Assembly (NCBI RefSeq): GCF_047496725.1
Contig: NW_027328667.1
Span: 1,582,001-1,646,000 of the forward strand
Direction: 5' to 3'
Source of the DNA: Anoplolepis gracilipes
Taxonomy: Eukaryota; Arthropoda; Insecta; Hymenoptera; Formicidae
Length of the DNA: 64,000 bases
Part shown: positions 21,329 through 32,300 of the stretch, piece after piece
How positions within the stretch are numbered: position 1 is the stretch's first letter
Layout: each line of letters opens with the position of its first letter
Program-made: the position numbers and the translations under genes
Notes under the pieces: model-generated
Seen by the model: only the letters and a program-made list of their open reading frames with translations
What the model was told of the DNA's origin: nothing
Databases searched by the model: none

Positions 21329-23851
21329 TTAGATCTTAGGCAGTTTGTTTATTATATCATCGTAAATAGCTGGCAAACATTTTATATCTGTTTGTAGATT
21401 TATGCTGTTTATTTGTCGTTTGATGTGTAACATTTCAGATATCAGTCTTTTTGTGTAATAGGGCTCATTGTCTAGTATTTGTGCATTGTCCCAGTCAAAG
21501 TCATGATTGTATGTTAGGCGGTGGTCAGTGATCACTGATTTGTTGTTATTGGGCTTCATTATGTTGGTCTTATGTTCTTTTATCCTAGTATTCAGTTTCT
21601 GCCCGTTTGACCAACATATGAAGCGTCGCAATTTAGACAATTAATTTTATATACCACGTTTGTTTTCATGAGAATAGGGATAGGATCTTTGTGTGTCTTA
21701 ATAAATTTGTTTTTGTTTATGCTGTAGTATGCTAATTTGATGTCGACATCTTTTAGAGCATTCTTCATTTTATCAGTTACTGAATGCAAATATGGAATTG
21801 TGAAGTATGAGTTATTATTGGATGTTTGTGATTTTCTGTCGGATGGTCTATTGTTAATTAAAAACTTTATACGGTTGTTAATTGTTTTGAATATAAAATC
21901 GGTTGGATAGAAGTTGTCCAGTAAAATCTTTATTATAAATTTGATATTCTTTTCATGGAACATAGGATGTGATAATAAGAATACTCTATCGATTAAGCCT
22001 ATTATAGTGCCTCTTTTTTCGTTGTTAGGATGTTGGGAATGGAAATTGAGATATCTACCCGAGAACGTGTTCTTATGATACCAGTCAAATATTAGATGGT
22101 TATTAGTTAAAATGAGTGTGAAGTCTAAAAAGTTAATCTTGTTGTGGTCATTTTTTTTCACTGTGAACTGTACTCTGTTATGGAAAGAATTAAAAATTTA
22201 ATGTCTGGTCAATAAATTGTGGAGGTACCGATATTAATATGTCGTCTATGTATCTAAAGTAAATGGGAGGGGTAAAATTCAATAATGTCAATGCTTTCTC
22301 CTCTATGTCTTGTAGGACTATGTCGGCGATGATCGGAGAGAGTGGGGAACCCATTGGTGTGCCAAAAGTTTGTTGGTAAAATTTGTTATTGAAAACAAAA
22401 TATGTAGAGTTTAAGACTAAGTTTATTGCTGTTAAAAATTCTGGTTTCGGGATGTTGCAATTATTTGTGATATATTGCCATCTCTTTAATATGCTTTCTA
22501 CTGCTAAATTGATCGGGATGTTAGTGAACAATGAGATTACATCTAGCGAAAACAACTCATAATCATTATCAATATGTAAATTAGATAATTTGTTGACTAA
22601 ATCGAAACTATTTGCAATATGATTATTCGGTTTCGGGAAGCTGTCGTACATGATTTTCTGTAACCTACTGGCTAAGTTGTATAATGGGCTATTGATAGAT
22701 GATACAATCAACCTGTAAGGGATGTTAATCTTATGGATTTTGGGTAACCCATATGCTCGCGGTAAATTACCTTCACTGAAGGACATTTTACAATATTCAA
22801 TGGTCGAGATGTATTCTTGTTTTTTTCACCGTTTGAGTATGACATTGAGGCTTGAGATTAGTTTATTAATAAGGTTTTTATTTAATAAAATATAAGTCTC
22901 TTTATCTGACAATAAATTTTCCATTATTTGGGTGTATTTGTCTTTATCCAAAGCAACAGTAACATTACCTTCATCCGCTCTGGTAAGGATAAGATTCGAG
23001 TTTCCCTTTAAGAAGTTGTTAGTAGTTGATTGTAAGTTGATTAGTTTTTTAGTGGTTTCATTTTGTGGAAAGGGATTTAATGATGGTTGTGTTTGACTTC
23101 TCAACAATGTCCTTTTTTCGGCAGGAAAAAAGGACATTGTTGAGAAGTCGAACACAACCATCTTCCTTTTTTTAGACTGTTTTCGAAATTTTTGATAAAA
23201 TCGGTAGTTATCTTAGATCTAGAGGTGGAAGGTACGCTGAAATTATCGCCTAATTGTAGAAAGTCTTGTATCTCTTTAGGAAAGTGTATAGAGGATAAAT
23301 TTATAAACCAATTGTCTTTGAGGTCAAATATGTTGTTCTGATGTAGATTGTCAAATTTTGGTACGATTTCAATTTTTGTGTCGATTTTATCGTCAAAAAA
23401 AGGAAGTTTTCTTAAAGAGTAAAGAGCATTGACGGATTGGTCATGGGTTGATTTTTGTTGGTGTGTTGACATATTATGTAGATAAATATCGAATAGGTTG
23501 GGTAGTTAATTTTTGTTCTTTTTGTTGTTTGTTTATTAGATGGTCGAATTTTTTATTAAGTCTGGATCGTTCTCTAATGAAATAAGAGTATAGAGGTCGA
23601 CTTTGAGATATAAAAAATAGGTTATAGACTGATATCGGTATGTGTAATTGGATTAAGTGTGTAAAATCAAACATTTTCCTGTGTGCCAGCCTAACAGAGT
23701 CGTATAAATCTTTGATTTCTAAACGTATCACCTTCATGAGGAAATTCTTTCTAAAATGTGTAAAAATGTTATGGGATTTATGGTTAAGAAAAGTTATGTT
23801 GTTGTTTTTTATTAAATTATGGCAATGCGGCGGAAGTATGTTATAGTTCAT
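21329..23851 (-). pseudogene. Penelope reverse transcriptase/GIY-YIG endonuclease
   Basis: Read from 23,851 down, an N-terminal segment (MKVIRLEIKDLYDSVRLAHR) runs to 23,474 and is followed by 23,472-23,101 (LPFFDDKIDTKIE, FLQLGDNFSVP). RT motifs come next: LILTRADEGN near 22,985, RAYGLPKIHK near 22,755, ELFSLDVISLFTNIP near 22,550, GTPMGSPLSPIIAD near 22,340 and the catalytic RYIDD near 22,235. The endonuclease follows with NCDASYVGQTGR near 21,605 and the terminal LINLQTD-type motif. At least three frameshifts and a small inverted insertion at 23,082-23,162 break it. The product would synthesise DNA from Penelope RNA at nicked targets. Confidence 0.92.
23082..23162. repeat. Perfect-like 80-bp hairpin inside the Penelope RT gene
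   Basis: GATGGTTGTGTTTGACTTCT and the following bases through TTTTTTC are mirrored after a five-base loop (GGCAG) by GAAAAAAGG...CACAACCATC. Only one base in about 37 mismatches. It looks like a local inverted duplication, by template switching or an assembly fold-back. Confidence 0.85.
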
Positions 23852-24025
23852 GCATTTGTGTAGAAAATTGATTTTTAGCTTGTTAAGAATAATCCGCTTA
23901 CGGAGTTTTATCTATGACTTTAAATAATCTACCGCTATGGGTCCATATAAAAAGTTGACTCTGTCAAAGTATGAAGAATGAGAGGTACGCATTTTTTCAC
24001 CGGCGTTAAAATAATAAGATTACAG

Positions 24026-24185
24026 TAACTTATTATTATTATATAATATATAGGAAGAAGGATAGGATTTTATAAAGAAGATGCATAGCGATATATATGT
24101 TTAATATATATAATTTTTATTCAAAATGTGTTTTCATACATATAATGTGTGTGTGTGTTTGTCTATGTGTTAAAATTATTATATG
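24026..24185 (+). repeat. Third copy of a Polinton outer-arm segment
   Basis: TAACTTATTATTATTATATA, GAAGAAGGATAGGAT and AAGATGCATAGCGATATATA match 15,648-15,800 in the same orientation (and 37,910-38,050 inverted). It lies between the protease gene and the Penelope insertion, so an arm fragment was copied into the element's interior before Penelope landed next to it. Confidence 0.85.
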
Positions 24186-24240
24186 TTGACCAAACTGTTT
24201 AACAAATACTAAGCTAAGTTAAATAGCGTAATGTATGTCT

Positions 24241-24609
24241 TTAAAATTCGTGTGCATCGACTGTTCGGAGAAACTGCAAGCACAATTGTCCGCAGATGTT
24301 TTAATAATAAGTTTGGTAGGATGTGTGATTATAATCTATTTTTGTCACATTCAAATATCGTACCAATTCATTCGGCGGGCGAAGATTGCCAAAACTGTCA
24401 AAATATATAGCGCGATTCCCCCTCTTTGCATACGCTACCCAGTGAGTACCCGAGCCTTTAGCGTTATCCAAATTTATGATATCGCTCTCGTTTCGATATA
24501 TATCACCGATCGATAATGAGTCACGCATAAAAACACCTCTAAAATACGGAATGTGCATACGTTTTGCTAGTTGCAGCAGTTGTATGTTGGTAGTTGCATC
24601 CTCTGGCAT
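24241..24609 (-). pseudogene. Adenain-like cysteine protease (Polinton PRO)
   Basis: It starts at the ATG at 24,609. ATTNIQLLQLAKRMHIPYF and FMRDSLSIGD are followed by GTHWVAYAKRGNRAIYFDSF, which carries the catalytic His and Asp/Asn region. A nonsense TAA follows YQTYY at 24,301. Directly after it, in the same frame, NICGQLCLQFLRT carries the catalytic Cys and the gene ends at 24,241. The family is the adenovirus maturation protease class used by Polintons for capsid processing. One stop codon separates His/Asp from Cys, so the copy is probably dead. Confidence 0.85.
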
Positions 24610-24633
24610 TTTTAGTGTCTCTTTGACTTTTTT

Positions 24634-25245
24634 TTACTTCTTTCTCATTGAGACTCCTCGTCCGTATTTGTATGGCGCGAGATACAATCCGCGACCTTCC
24701 ATGGCGCGATTGTGACGTAGCATCTCTTGAAACTGACGTTGTGTAGCTTTTCCGTCGTTCATCATCTTTGCTACACCAGCCGCTCCATCAATCAGAGATC
24801 CGAGAGCACCCAACACTGGTAGAATCGGTAATACGCCCCCGCGTTTCACTACCGGAAATATTCGTTTTTTCGTAATCTTTTTCTTCGTCGACGACTTTTT
24901 CATCCCCATACCCATTTTCGTCTTTGCTTTCATGACCGTCCAAACGGCCGTGGCGGTTGCTCTTTCACTAAAATTCGAATCTTTCGCGGTAATACGTTCT
25001 CGCGCCCTCGCAGCTAGTATACGATCCGCTACGTGTCGTTCGCCGAGGTCGTTGCTTCGCGAGTAAGCTAAATCGTGTTCACGACACGCGACGTCCAATG
25101 GGTTGATGCCTCGATCACCTCTAGCCAATCGTTCTTGTAAACGAGTTCCCGGACCGCAAAACTGATATCCAGGAATATGTAATTCGATAGAAAGTGCGTT
25201 TATCGTGCGATTCTGACCACAGTCTCTTACAGTTCTCGCTGACAT
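24634..25245 (-). CDS. PLA2-domain minor virion protein of Polinton
   Basis: 203 residues, ATG at 25,245, uninterrupted. The N-terminal half contains HIPGYQFCGPGT (calcium loop-like) and VACREHDLAYSRS with the His-Asp pair of phospholipase A2, like the domain in parvovirus VP1 and in Polinton/adintovirus proteins. A basic linker KKSSTKKKITKKR is followed by a hydrophobic segment (GGVLPILPVLGALGSLIDGA) and a C-terminus KATQRQFQEMLRHNRAMEG / GLYLAPYKYGRG, resembling adenovirus core/minor protein tails. The inferred role is membrane breach during entry and core packing. It is the best-preserved gene of the element, 24 bp upstream of the protease. Confidence 0.85.
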   Translation of the reverse strand: MSARTVRDCGQNRTINALSIELHIPGYQFCGPGTRLQERLARGDRGINPLDVACREHDLAYSRSNDLGERHVADRILAARARERITAKDSNFSERATATAVWTVMKAKTKMGMGMKKSSTKKKITKKRIFPVVKRGGVLPILPVLGALGSLIDGAAGVAKMMNDGKATQRQFQEMLRHNRAMEGRGLYLAPYKYGRGVSMRKK

Positions 25246-25289
25246 TCATAACAATCTTTTATTATCGGCGCTAGACCGTCAATATGCGT

Positions 25290-25569
25290 TTATTGCCACG
25301 GTCGATTGTAATGTTCGAAACAGCGACGATAGGTCTGAACCTCCGAATCCGCCTTTATGTATTCCGGAAGTTTATCCCACAGACGCTCCACGTAACGAAC
25401 AAACTTTTTCAATAAAATAATCTTTGGTATATATCGTAACTGTTCTGAGGTAAGGTTGAGAATATCACAGTCATCCGACAGTGAAAGAAACAGTGTTTGA
25501 TACTGAGCGGTTTCGATTTGATGCGCATCTATAAATAGGCTCTCCTCCTCCTCCTCCTTCTCAGAAAGT
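25290..25569 (-). pseudogene. Conserved Polinton ORF of unknown function
   Basis: On the minus strand an open frame of about 92 codons contains SLFIDAHQIETAQYQTLFLS, LTSEQLRYIPKI, KFVRYVERLWDKLPEYI and RRCFEHYNRPWQ and ends at 25,290. There is no ATG at its start; a glutamate run (SEKEEEEE, from a CTC repeat) precedes it. It lies just upstream of the PLA2-domain gene on the same strand. I recall similar peptides in ant Polintons but know no function. Confidence 0.5.
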
Positions 25570-25644
25570 AGTGTTAAGTCTGATTAGACAAGTCATGCGA
25601 TTCGTGTTACAACCAACGTAATTAAAGTATCAAATTTTGACAAT

Positions 25645-26284
25645 ATGCTAATGCCTGAAAAAGAAATACACAAACATGGAAAAATGTTACCGAATACAAT
25701 ACGCGGTCTCATTTGCGGCTCTTCGAATTGTGATAAATCTAACTTGTTGATAAGCTTGATAGAAAATCCAAACGATATAAAAATTTGAAAATTTATACAT
25801 ATAGTCAAAATTGCTTCAACAACCAAAATATCAATATTTGAAAAAGTTACTATCATCGATAGATGAAATTGGTTACTTTACGTTCTCTAATAACAGCGAT
25901 GTCATTCTATCGAGAGAGGCGCTTCCGAATTCTGTTTTTATCTTTGATGACGTGGCATGTGACAAGCAAGATACGATAAGAGAGTACTTCTCAATGGGTC
26001 GACACTCAAGCGTCGATTGTTTCTATTTCTGTCAAACGTATGCCAAGATACCCAAGCATCTTATTCGCGACAATACTAATCTGTTGATTTTATTTAAACA
26101 AGACGGTACAAACTTGCGACATGTGTACAACGATCATGTAAATACTGACATGTCTTACGATGATTTTAGCGCGTTATGTCAAAAATGTTGGCAGCACAAG
26201 TATAGATTTCTAGTAATTGATAAAGACAGTTCAATGAGCAATGGACGCTACAGAAGAGGTTTTAATGAATTTGCGGTACCGTAA
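25645..26284 (+). pseudogene. Packaging ATPase (FtsK/HerA, A32-like)
   Basis: LPNTIRGLICGSSNCDKSNL near 25,690-25,750 occupies the Walker A position, where related proteins read CGPS-CGK; here the key Gly-Lys is altered to Asp-Lys. A frameshift near 25,788 joins to YQYLKKLLSSIDEIGYFTFS. Walker B SVFIFDDV and the ASP-box region FYFCQTYAKIPKHLIRDN follow, and the C-terminus reads FLVIDKDSSMSNGRYRRGF. The family translocates genomic DNA into capsids. The frameshift and damaged P-loop indicate a non-functional copy. Confidence 0.85.
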
Positions 26285-26339
26285 AGTGGTCAGTTGCTAA
26301 CGAAACAAGACAGAGCAACATCTACATAAAAAAAAAAAC

Positions 26340-27524
26340 ATGAGTGATAACAATGATCGTGAAAAGATTGCGCGAAAAATTGTACAGACGAGCGAGTCAA
26401 TTCGCAAAAAATATCGCGCGTTAAAAACTGGCAAAATTGAGGAAGATGTAGCGTTGGAGAAACAGTTTAAGCCGATTAGTGAGCTTCTAAAACAGCTTGT
26501 TCAAAATACCATCGATGTAGAATCTGACGTATCGAAAATCGAGCCGTTTGATATATTCGGAAAAGACCGTGTGGAAAAAAAATTATTAAAGTTAAAAAAA
26601 CGATCAAGAATCTCATTGAATGATATGAGCTCAAAGCAAAAACAATTAAGTGTCTCATTAAATGATTTGCCGATAACTTCTACACCGAATCAAAGACGGA
26701 CACATCTACTCAGATAAAAATTGCGCAACCGCGTCAAGTATCGACGAGCAACCACCCGCTGAAGAAATTTTTAAAACTACACCCGATTCGTTGGTTACAA
26801 CGGTTCAACGTGAATTGCAAACGTCCGAAGGTGTAAACATATTTCGAGAGCATTTAGGCCCACTCGGACAAAAATATATACTAACTTTTATGAATCAAGA
26901 TAGAGATAAAGCTATGGATTATGGCATTAAGTTTTCTAACGATGGAATAATCCTCGGTGATAAACATTTTGACATAGACAAAAATGATAATATAATTAGC
27001 AATGAAGTAAAATATACGGGAACGCCGGATCTCTATGAATTAATTTTCAAAAAAATCCCCGACGATGAAATATACACCGAAGATGATTTGCTTAAATATA
27101 AAAGTATATTACTAGCGACGAATGCGCATAAACGTGAGAACAAAGCATATAATCCAGTATTAGGGACTAAAGGATATAAGTATAAAAATGTAATTGCACC
27201 GTTACTTTCTAGCAGAAAAGCTGGAAAAGGTATACTACCGCGCGCTATGACTCTAAACGACAATAAGATCGACTACGTGCATTGGAACGATCCAAACAAG
27301 TTGTTCGTCTGCAATTACTGGATGTTTCGCGTCGAGCCGGTAACAATGCTCACGACAATGAAATCATGTCGACTATCGAAGAACTTCGCGAAGAAGTTTG
27401 GTCTTATTATAAATTGAATGATGTTTCGACAAAACTAACCATTCGATCAGCGTCGCGTGACACTTTACGAAGCATCGGAAAAAATTCCTATCAACAAATT
27501 TGGCTTATTCGATTCAAGAAATGA
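26340..27524 (+). pseudogene. Conserved Polinton protein of unknown function
   Basis: The ATG is at 26,340. The first 125 residues are charged and helical (SDNNDREKIARKIVQTSESI), ending in a frameshift near 26,700. The second part (26,791-27,290) reads LGPLGQKYI, ILGDKHFDIDKNDN, YTGTPDLYELIFKKIPDDEI and VLGTKGYKYKNVIAPLL. A second frameshift near 27,290 shifts to LDVSRRAGNNAHDNEIMSTI and IEELREE. Proteins with these blocks are common in hymenopteran Polintons, but I know no assigned function. A structural or tegument role would be a guess. Confidence 0.6.
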
Positions 27525-27846
27525 TGCAACCGGCACAAACGGCTCTTGGGATAGATTGGTAAAAAGTTATGTGCACGAAAACGCTCTGTGTTGCGTCGTT
27601 ACAGACTTCGATGCAAGGTTGCGTAAGATTCGCCGTGTAGCGCAACCTGAGGCTGACACCGATGCCGTCAACAAATTGTACGTGCAGTCCTGCGTTAAAA
27701 GATTAATGAATCGACAGAAGGAATCAGACGAGAAGCTTACTTCGCTTGAGAAGGACGTGCGAGCATTACAGATTGTGCTAAACAAATTTCAACGCGCGGT
27801 TAACGCTAACTCAGAAACAGCTATCAACCTGAATGAGCATCAGTGA
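27457..27846 (+). CDS. Putative fibre-like Polinton protein
   Basis: 129 residues, opening MTLYEASEKIPINKFGLFDS. The segment PEADTDAVNKLYVQSCVKRL resembles the ADTDAVNKxYV unit seen in phage tail-fibre proteins and in some adintovirus fibre-like proteins. The C-terminus is a heptad-rich coiled coil (KESDEKLTSLEKDVRALQIV). It overlaps the end of the previous gene and is uninterrupted. Function is inferred from weak motif resemblance only. Confidence 0.5.
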   Translation: MTLYEASEKIPINKFGLFDSRNDATGTNGSWDRLVKSYVHENALCCVVTDFDARLRKIRRVAQPEADTDAVNKLYVQSCVKRLMNRQKESDEKLTSLEKDVRALQIVLNKFQRAVNANSETAINLNEHQ

Positions 27847-28300
27847 ACGGGTTAGGAGCGGCAATCAAACGGTTATCGAACAGCTACAAAGAATTATCGA
27901 ACGGCTGCGAACAATTATCGAACAGGTACGAAGAATTACCGAACTGCTATCTAACTACAATAAGTGGCAGTGGCAATGAACGACCTAGCAGCAGCAGCAG
28001 CAACAACAACAGCTTCGAACGAGGCTTTCAGCATCTCAAGCAAGGCTGCGAACGAGGCTACGAACACGTTCTTAACGGCTACACTCAAGGTTACAAAGAA
28101 CTCCTACGATCGGTCAAAAGACGTCTGTGAACGAGGCTACGAACGAGTCAAAAACGACTGCGAAAAAGGCTGCGAACGAGTCAGAAACGATTTTCGAATG
28201 GGTGAAGGACGGCGGTGAACAACGCAAGAACGGCTGCGAATGGATTAAGAACGGATCAGAAAACGCGAAAAAAACGTAGAAAAAACGCGTCAAAAACGGA
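27843..28300 (+). repeat. Degenerate short tandem repeat ORF region
   Basis: Repeats of a roughly 30-base unit (GAACGGCTGCGAACAATTAT and variants, later TGCGAACGAGTC-type) encode SNSYKELSNGCEQLSNRYEE-like and CERGYE-like peptides in overlapping frames. It may be the remnant of a repetitive coiled-coil or fibre shaft protein following the previous gene, or simply an expanded repeat. Confidence 0.5.
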
Positions 28301-28336
28301 ACTTAAAGAACGGTTATTAAAAGACAATAAACGAAA

Positions 28337-29317
28337 ATGAGTGATAAAAAAGCAAACAACAAACGACCATCGAGAAAAACTGACAAAACAAAGAATCAAC
28401 ATAGTTTGGAGAGACGGCAGTTGGTAAACGAACTGCACGCGCCAGCGAGAAAAAATTTTCCCCGAAGACACGTCATAGTGTGGGGATACGATGATTTGTG
28501 GCAAGCCGACATCGTCGAGATGCGTCCGTATGCTCGAGTCAACAATTACATACTCACTGTTATCGATGTGTTGAGCAAGTATGTGTGGGTCGTGCTCAAG
28601 AGTAAAGGTGGAAGTGAGACGGCTGATGCGATTGCAGAGATAATTCGAGACGATGCGAGATGCCCGAAAAATTTTCAAACAGGGATCAAGGAAAAGAATT
28701 TTACAATGCAAATGTACAAAACCTCATGAAGAAACACAATATTAATCATTATTCGACATTTTCCGTCATGGAAGTCTCGATCGTGGAACACTTCAATCGT
28801 ACTTTGAAGAATAAAATGTGGAAAATGTTTACGCTCAATGGAAACTATAAGTGGATCGACGAACTATCGAGACTCGTTGAAGAGTACAACACGCAAAAAC
28901 ATCGCACTATCGGTATGAGACCTGTCGATGTTACTCCAGCCGTCGCTGAGAAACTTTTAAATACGGTGTACAGCAACGTAAAGATTGCAGTGCCGGCGAA
29001 ATTTAAAATAGGCGATTCGGTGCGCGTGAGTAAATTCAAGACTTTATTTGAAAAAGACTACACACCAAATTGGACCACCGAAGTGTTTGAAATTGTTAAG
29101 ATACAGAAAACTAATCCCGTGACATATATATTAAAAGATTCGCGCGGAAATCCCGTCACCGGTGGATTTTACGAATACGAATTACAACGTGTTGTTATAA
29201 TCCCGATATATATCTTGTGGAAAAGATATTGAGAAAGAGGGGGATGAAATTTTTGTGAAATGGTTGGGATTCGATAGTTCACGGAATTCTTGGATACATA
29301 AAAATAATGTATTGTAA
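28337..29317 (+). pseudogene. Polinton integrase with chromodomain
   Basis: The ATG is at 28,337. The catalytic core shows DDLWQADIVEMRPYAR (first Asp), ILTVIDVLSKYVWVVLK, then after a frameshift near 28,665 DQGKEFYNANVQNLMKKHNI (second Asp) and EVSIVEHFNRTLKNKMW (Glu). FKIGDSVRVSK and a C-terminal chromodomain, VEKILRKRGDEIFVKWLGF followed by NSWIHKNNVL, end at 29,317; a second frameshift near 29,197 precedes the chromodomain. This is the retrovirus-like integrase of Polintons, joining element ends to host DNA. It converges on polB with only about 60 bp between the two stops. Confidence 0.92.
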
Positions 29318-29377
29318 AAATATAACAAATATTATATAAAGTTTACATATAATATTCAAATATACACTTTTTTCTTT

Positions 29378-32300
29378 TTACAACGGTATTCTGTAATGCC
29401 CCCATGGTAGCGTATCGATATTTTTAGGTATCATATATCGTTTATCATCGTGCGGACTTAGAGCAATTTTTTTCTGCCTAATGGTATATACTTTATGCAT
29501 TTTTGATCTTATACTCGATTACTGCCACGTCATTTCAATTTCTTCGTTCAAACACTGCATGTAATCGTCAAATGTTATCGTTTTCGCGACAACGCTATTC
29601 TTGACACCTTTTATCTTTTTCATATTCTTTTTACCATTTACTTTTAGCGCATACATTTTTGCTCTAAGCCCGACAAATTCTGTGATTATCATATCGTTGT
29701 TTTCATCCTTTATCAAACCCGGAACTTTTTTATTCCTAAGTGGTGTACCATACGCATTGTCTATCGCATAGTCGTTCGTGTCGAACTTGCCGATGTCGCG
29801 CTTCATATTCTCATATACGTCTCAATGTGATATATGAGACTATCCGTGTCGGTGTACATGACTTTACATTTTTCTTTATACATTGGAATCATGTAATTGT
29901 GATGAAATTCGTACAAACACATCTTCGATACATAAAGTATACACATACCTACATAGATTGATTTATAAAACTTCACCTCGAGTCTACGCAATTCCACAGC
30001 GATTAAATTTTCCGAAAAAACGCTCCTGTTATGAAAATTTGGTTTCGCGATTATTGCCTCTGCGCCGTACCTATCGTCCCATTTTGTTATAAGTTTAACA
30101 TTTACGCGATTGCGCACATTTTCCATCGTTTTACCGAAAACTGCATTATTCATTAATTTGTATAAATTCTTTTCAAAATCATTTTTCGTCATTGTTCTAA
30201 ATTGTGTGTTTAGTTCAATATATGCACGTAACCATGGAGATTGCGCGAATAATATGCGATGAATTTTTGTAACGCGAAGACCGTGTCGCGTACATTGCTG
30301 CAGATTGCGGTAGTGTATTACGTATCGTTTCTTATCGTATAAAGTTGCGAGCAACTTGTTCTCTTGCTTGCCGGGTGGCTTGTCACGTGTCGGACAAAAC
30401 GGTAAGTCAGTATGTGCGTCGTGAAGATGTTGCGGGTACTCGAGATCGAGGATATAGCCTGTAGGCGAATCGGACGCGATCGATGATAGATCAAAATTGA
30501 ATATATTGTCGACCCATTGAAAATTAGTGTAAGGCAAAAGTTGACACATTGCCCATCCGTATAAATTATTTACATCGAAATACATTAGATACGATGACGT
30601 TTTCAATGGGTCGACTGCATGTATTTGTTATTAGCATGCGCGTACCTGTTGGAACATTGACTCAAATCACCGCGTATATCTCGTTCTATAAACATTACCA
30701 TATCGATATCAGTGAGCAATTCAAACATAATATTTGTATGCTTCAACATGGCATCCCACGTGTATCCGGGAAGAGTATAGTAATGCGCAGGGTCGAGCCC
30801 GTAACTCTTGATACAATTATCACGAAAATTTTCAAAAACATCAGCTAATAACAAGACATCAATTTTTAAATATAGATCGCTATATTCGTCTAGGGTTCTA
30901 ATGGAGAATCGGTTCCAAACAGTCTCGGCGTGCGCGTAATCGCTCTCGGATACTGTGTCATCGGTCAAGGAACTGTAAAATAATTCGCGCGGAGGTAAAC
31001 ATGTATTGTGCAATTTATCTACACAATCGATATATTCGTACGGAAAGACACCTTTTCGCGTTAACAAATCAAAGTCTTCTACACGTAAATTTTGATATTC
31101 AGATTGTAAAATTTTTAATTTATCTTTACTGAGAAAAGATGCTAATTTGTTGAGACTTGTTGTGAGAAATTTAAAAGAATCGATGAAACGTAATTTAATA
31201 TGATTTCGTGATTTGTCTTCCGTAAGTTTAACATCTTTCGTAAATAAAACATATTTTTCTTTAATTATCGGAAGTAAATCGATTCTTCCTTCGAACGCTG
31301 TGACTATTTCCTCGATTATAAAATGTGAATCGTAACCGGATAAATTGTGGAAAATAATTGGAATATAAAAGGATTCCTTATAATTTAGATTGCAATTTGA
31401 ATGCGTAGGATCTCTGTACCGCTCAGTGAGGTGGCAATGATCGTATACGCGCGTATCTTCCGCGAATGGTTTCTCACTTATATAATATTGAGTAGCGCTA
31501 TTAAACTTTTCCAATTCTTCACGCGTCAAATTTATCATGGGAAGATTTGTAGATAAAATTGTTTTTATGCGCGTTGCTAAATTTTAATTCTTCAGCAAAC
31601 CATGCAACACAATTATTATCCCGACATGAATGATACGTGGATAACGATTTGTCGTACGAGCAATGTATATAATAAGCGATACTAAATACTTGATGATGCT
31701 GGTATACATTTTTTTCTGCTTCTTCTTTGTCCGTCTTTCTCAAAACACATTCCAGGTCAGCATACACGACGAAAGGAACTTGCTCCTTCCTGTTATAGTT
31801 GTTAAAAACGAGTCACTTATCTTTATCGCTCGGTAATCGGATAGCGCAGTCATCTTCCCGCAGTCTACAGTATGTGATTGTAGTTTCTCATTCGAATAAA
31901 AATAATCTAGACATCTATAAAAATAGAAATAATAATTATATATATTTTAACATCTATAAAATAGAAATAATAATTATATATTTATTTTGAAGAAAAATCA
32001 ATAATATTAAATATACATACCGATCGCAGATATATTTTTGTCCATTGTGTTTATTGAGTTGCGAACTCACGAGCCGGGATAAATTCTTGATCCACGCGAA
32101 ATGTCCGATATCTTGCGCATCTTGAATGTAGAGCAAATTGGCGTGCTTGTCCCTCTTTTGCTCCGAAAGACGAATAGGAACAATATTTTCGTTTTCGATG
32201 GTATACACATTGATTGAAATATTGTCGTTAATTTCAAACTTTTTAATTTGATTAAGAATCACTGGAAACTCAATGTCTCGAAGATTTAGCACATCTGTAT

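Larger units (their letters stand above)
20259..24010 (-). mobile_element. Penelope-like element, near full length
   Basis: It is flanked by a 15-bp direct duplication ATAATAAGATTACAG (20,244-20,258 and 24,011-24,025). The minus strand encodes, from 23,851 downward, an N-terminal region, a reverse transcriptase and a GIY-YIG endonuclease. A hammerhead-like core at 20,428-20,463 lies in the 3' UTR. The 3' UTR also holds long TA microsatellites at 20,765-20,850. Confidence 0.9.

Noticed and set aside
27843..28300. CRISPR-like array
   Set aside because: The units are degenerate tandem repeats without unique spacers, in a eukaryotic element.
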